A stretch of DNA of 64,000 nucleotides from Acidobacteriota bacterium. GTDB lineage: Bacteria > Acidobacteriota > UBA4820 > DSQY01. The first letter of the stretch is position 1. Every line of letters begins with the position of its first letter. The DNA is taken from positions 55,020 to 119,019 of the forward strand of contig JAJYLT010000005.1 in NCBI GenBank assembly GCA_021787565.1, in the 5' to 3' direction. Under the pieces are notes generated by a model. The model had not been told where the DNA came from, did not search any database, and saw nothing but the letters and a program-made list of their open reading frames with translations. Positions 62,935 to 64,000 of this stretch are shown here, piece after piece. Position numbers and translations under genes: made by a program.

Positions 62935-63704
62935 GCGGTCTCCCTGGCCCAGGGGGCCCGCCCGCTCTCCCAGAGGGAGTCGAGATAGCGCACGTCGCGG
63001 AGGGTGTCCATGCACTGCCAGAAACCCTCGTGGTGGTAGGCCGAAAGCTGGCCGTCCCCGGCCAGCCGCTCCAGCGGCTCCTTCTCCCAGAGGGTCTGGT
63101 CCCCGTCGATATAGGCCAGGGCCCCCGGCTCCAGGACGAAAAATCCCCCGTTGATCCACCCCTCGCCGGTCTGCGGCTTTTCCGCGAAGTGCGAGACCAG
63201 ATCGCCGTCGAAGCCCAGCGCGCCGAAGCGCCCCGGCGGCCTGACCGCGGTGATGGTGGCCAGCTTGCCGTGGCGCCGGTGAAACGCCACGAGCTTCCCC
63301 ACGTCCACGTCGGCCACGCCGTCGCCGTAGGTCATCAGGAAGGTGCCATCGGAGACCCATGGGGCCAGGCGCTTGAGGCGGCCGCCGGTCTGAGTATCGG
63401 TGCCGGTGTCCACCAGGTGCACGAGCCAGTCCTCGCGGTCCCCGTCGTGAACCTGTACCTCGCCCTTGCCCAGATCCACCGTGAGGCTGCTCTGGAGGTT
63501 GTAGTAGTTCAGGAAATAGTGCTTGATCGCCTCGCCCTTGTACCCCAGGGCCACCACGAATTCCTTGAACCCGTGCCGGGCATAGCACCCCATGACGTGC
63601 CACAGCATGGGGCGGCCACCGATCTCCACCATGGGCTTGGGCTTCAGGGTGGTCTCCTCCTGGAGCCGCGTCCCCAATCCACCCGCGAGGATGATGGTCT
63701 TCAT
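62931..63704 (-). CDS. rfbF: glucose-1-phosphate cytidylyltransferase
   Basis: 257 aa nucleotidyltransferase, first gene of the CDP-sugar operon. [14 protein letters not shown] and [18 protein letters not shown] are the CTP-binding and Glc-1-P motifs, [12 protein letters not shown] and [17 protein letters not shown] the catalytic acidic residues, and [17 protein letters not shown] is typical of RfbF. Makes CDP-glucose from CTP and glucose-1-phosphate. Start ATG 63704, with GGAGG about 12 bases upstream. Confidence 0.95.
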   Translation of the reverse strand: MKTIILAGGLGTRLQEETTLKPKPMVEIGGRPMLWHVMGCYARHGFKEFVVALGYKGEAIKHYFLNYYNLQSSLTVDLGKGEVQVHDGDREDWLVHLVDTGTDTQTGGRLKRLAPWVSDGTFLMTYGDGVADVDVGKLVAFHRRHGKLATITAVRPPGRFGALGFDGDLVSHFAEKPQTGEGWINGGFFVLEPGALAYIDGDQTLWEKEPLERLAGDGQLSAYHHEGFWQCMDTLRDVRYLDSLWESGRAPWARETA

Positions 63705-64000
63705 GGCCCGGCATGCCTCCCTTCCGCCCGGCCAGTTTTGCACCCGCCCGTGGGGGAGTCAAGAAGAACCGGAGATCGCGAGTCGCGAATTGGAAGGCGG
63801 TGCATCAAGGCCTTCGAAGAAAGCCTGCAGCGGCCGGCTCCCGCCGGCCGAACCACCCGAAGGACTTCCACCGGCCGATAGGGGTAGGAAGAACCGGCTG
63901 AGCCGGTTCCCCCTCCCTCCGAACCGGACTGGCGGATCTCCCGCATCCGGCTCTCCAGTCGGTGGAGTCCGCATCGGGACTGGCCGATGGCCGCTCGGGC
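63705..64000. other. region upstream of rfbF with REP hairpins
   Basis: Contains GCGGCCGGCTCCCGCCGGCC (about 63830-63850), CCACCGGCCGATAGG and a GAACCGGCTGAGCCGGTTC hairpin headed by GTAGGAA (about 63885-63909), the same architecture as the other REPs. The rfb promoter must lie here but I found no good match. No gene seen. Confidence 0.5.

Noticed and set aside
61948-63762. Long frame suggesting an RfbF-RfbG fusion
   Set aside because: Its N-terminal half is an out-of-frame shadow of rfbF (Gly/Arg-rich, no family). RfbG starts at 62934 with an ATGA overlap.

Overview
The window is 64 kb of GC-rich DNA from a diderm (Gram-negative-type) bacterium. It carries lipid A, lipoprotein-sorting and O-antigen/exopolysaccharide genes (LpxH-like, LolA-like, RlpA, RfbF/RfbG/RfbH), a Geobacter-like pilB-pilT-pilC-pilS-pilR type IV pilus operon, two sigma-54 activators, 2-oxoacid:ferredoxin oxidoreductase and SelA. 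This suits an anaerobic or facultative member of Acidobacteriota (Holophagae-like) or a deltaproteobacterial-type lineage. That placement is an inference; no rRNA or other phylogenetic marker is present and no tRNA gene was seen.

Layout. (1) 0-16 kb: housekeeping genes on both strands: a sigma-54 response regulator, ttcA, two small envelope proteins, an lpxH-like phosphoesterase, a yjbQ-family gene, rlpA, a lolA-like gene, purH, a secreted unknown, icd, a PilB-like protein that has lost every ATPase motif, an HAD phosphatase, selA and a lipoprotein. (2) 16.4-24.6 kb, + strand: a redox locus with a P-loop ATPase, a four-subunit 2-oxoacid:ferredoxin oxidoreductase (korDABC), a three-subunit NADH-dehydrogenase-like diaphorase, a 4-cluster Fe-S electron carrier and a ferritin-like protein. 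The gene order suggests electron exchange between 2-oxoacids, ferredoxin and NAD(P). (3) 24.8-32.9 kb: type IV pilus motor, platform and two-component regulator, preceded by a consensus sigma-70 promoter. (4) 33-39 kb: a GT2 glycosyltransferase, a REP-associated tyrosine transposase (RAYT) surrounded by its probable REP hairpins, an asparagine synthetase and a membrane protein. (5) 39.2-54.6 kb, - strand: a polysaccharide region of lower GC with a YfhO-like protein, an FAD amine-oxidase-fold protein, four GT-C-like membrane proteins (two sharing a 612-bp, almost identical block), two GT2 enzymes and a protein with two tandem GtrA domains. (6) 54.8-63.7 kb, - strand: sugar-nucleotide genes. rfbF, rfbG and rfbH (E1 dehydratase) give CDP-4-keto-3,6-dideoxyglucose. 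They are followed by an NAD-dependent epimerase/reductase, a ThDP enzyme that would suit a YerE-type C-C bond former, an SDR, a dehydroquinate-synthase-fold enzyme and a NeuB-like synthase. Together they could make an unusual branched or carbocyclic sugar.

Intergenic DNA is unusually rich in repeats: paired GTRG-headed REP hairpins (BIME-like), a ~30-bp filler family, 7- and 8-bp microsatellites, and two copies of a 591-755-bp MITE-like element with 16-bp imperfect terminal inverted repeats and 9-10-bp target duplications. One copy carries a further nested inverted-repeat insert. Some of these repeats have entered reading frames.
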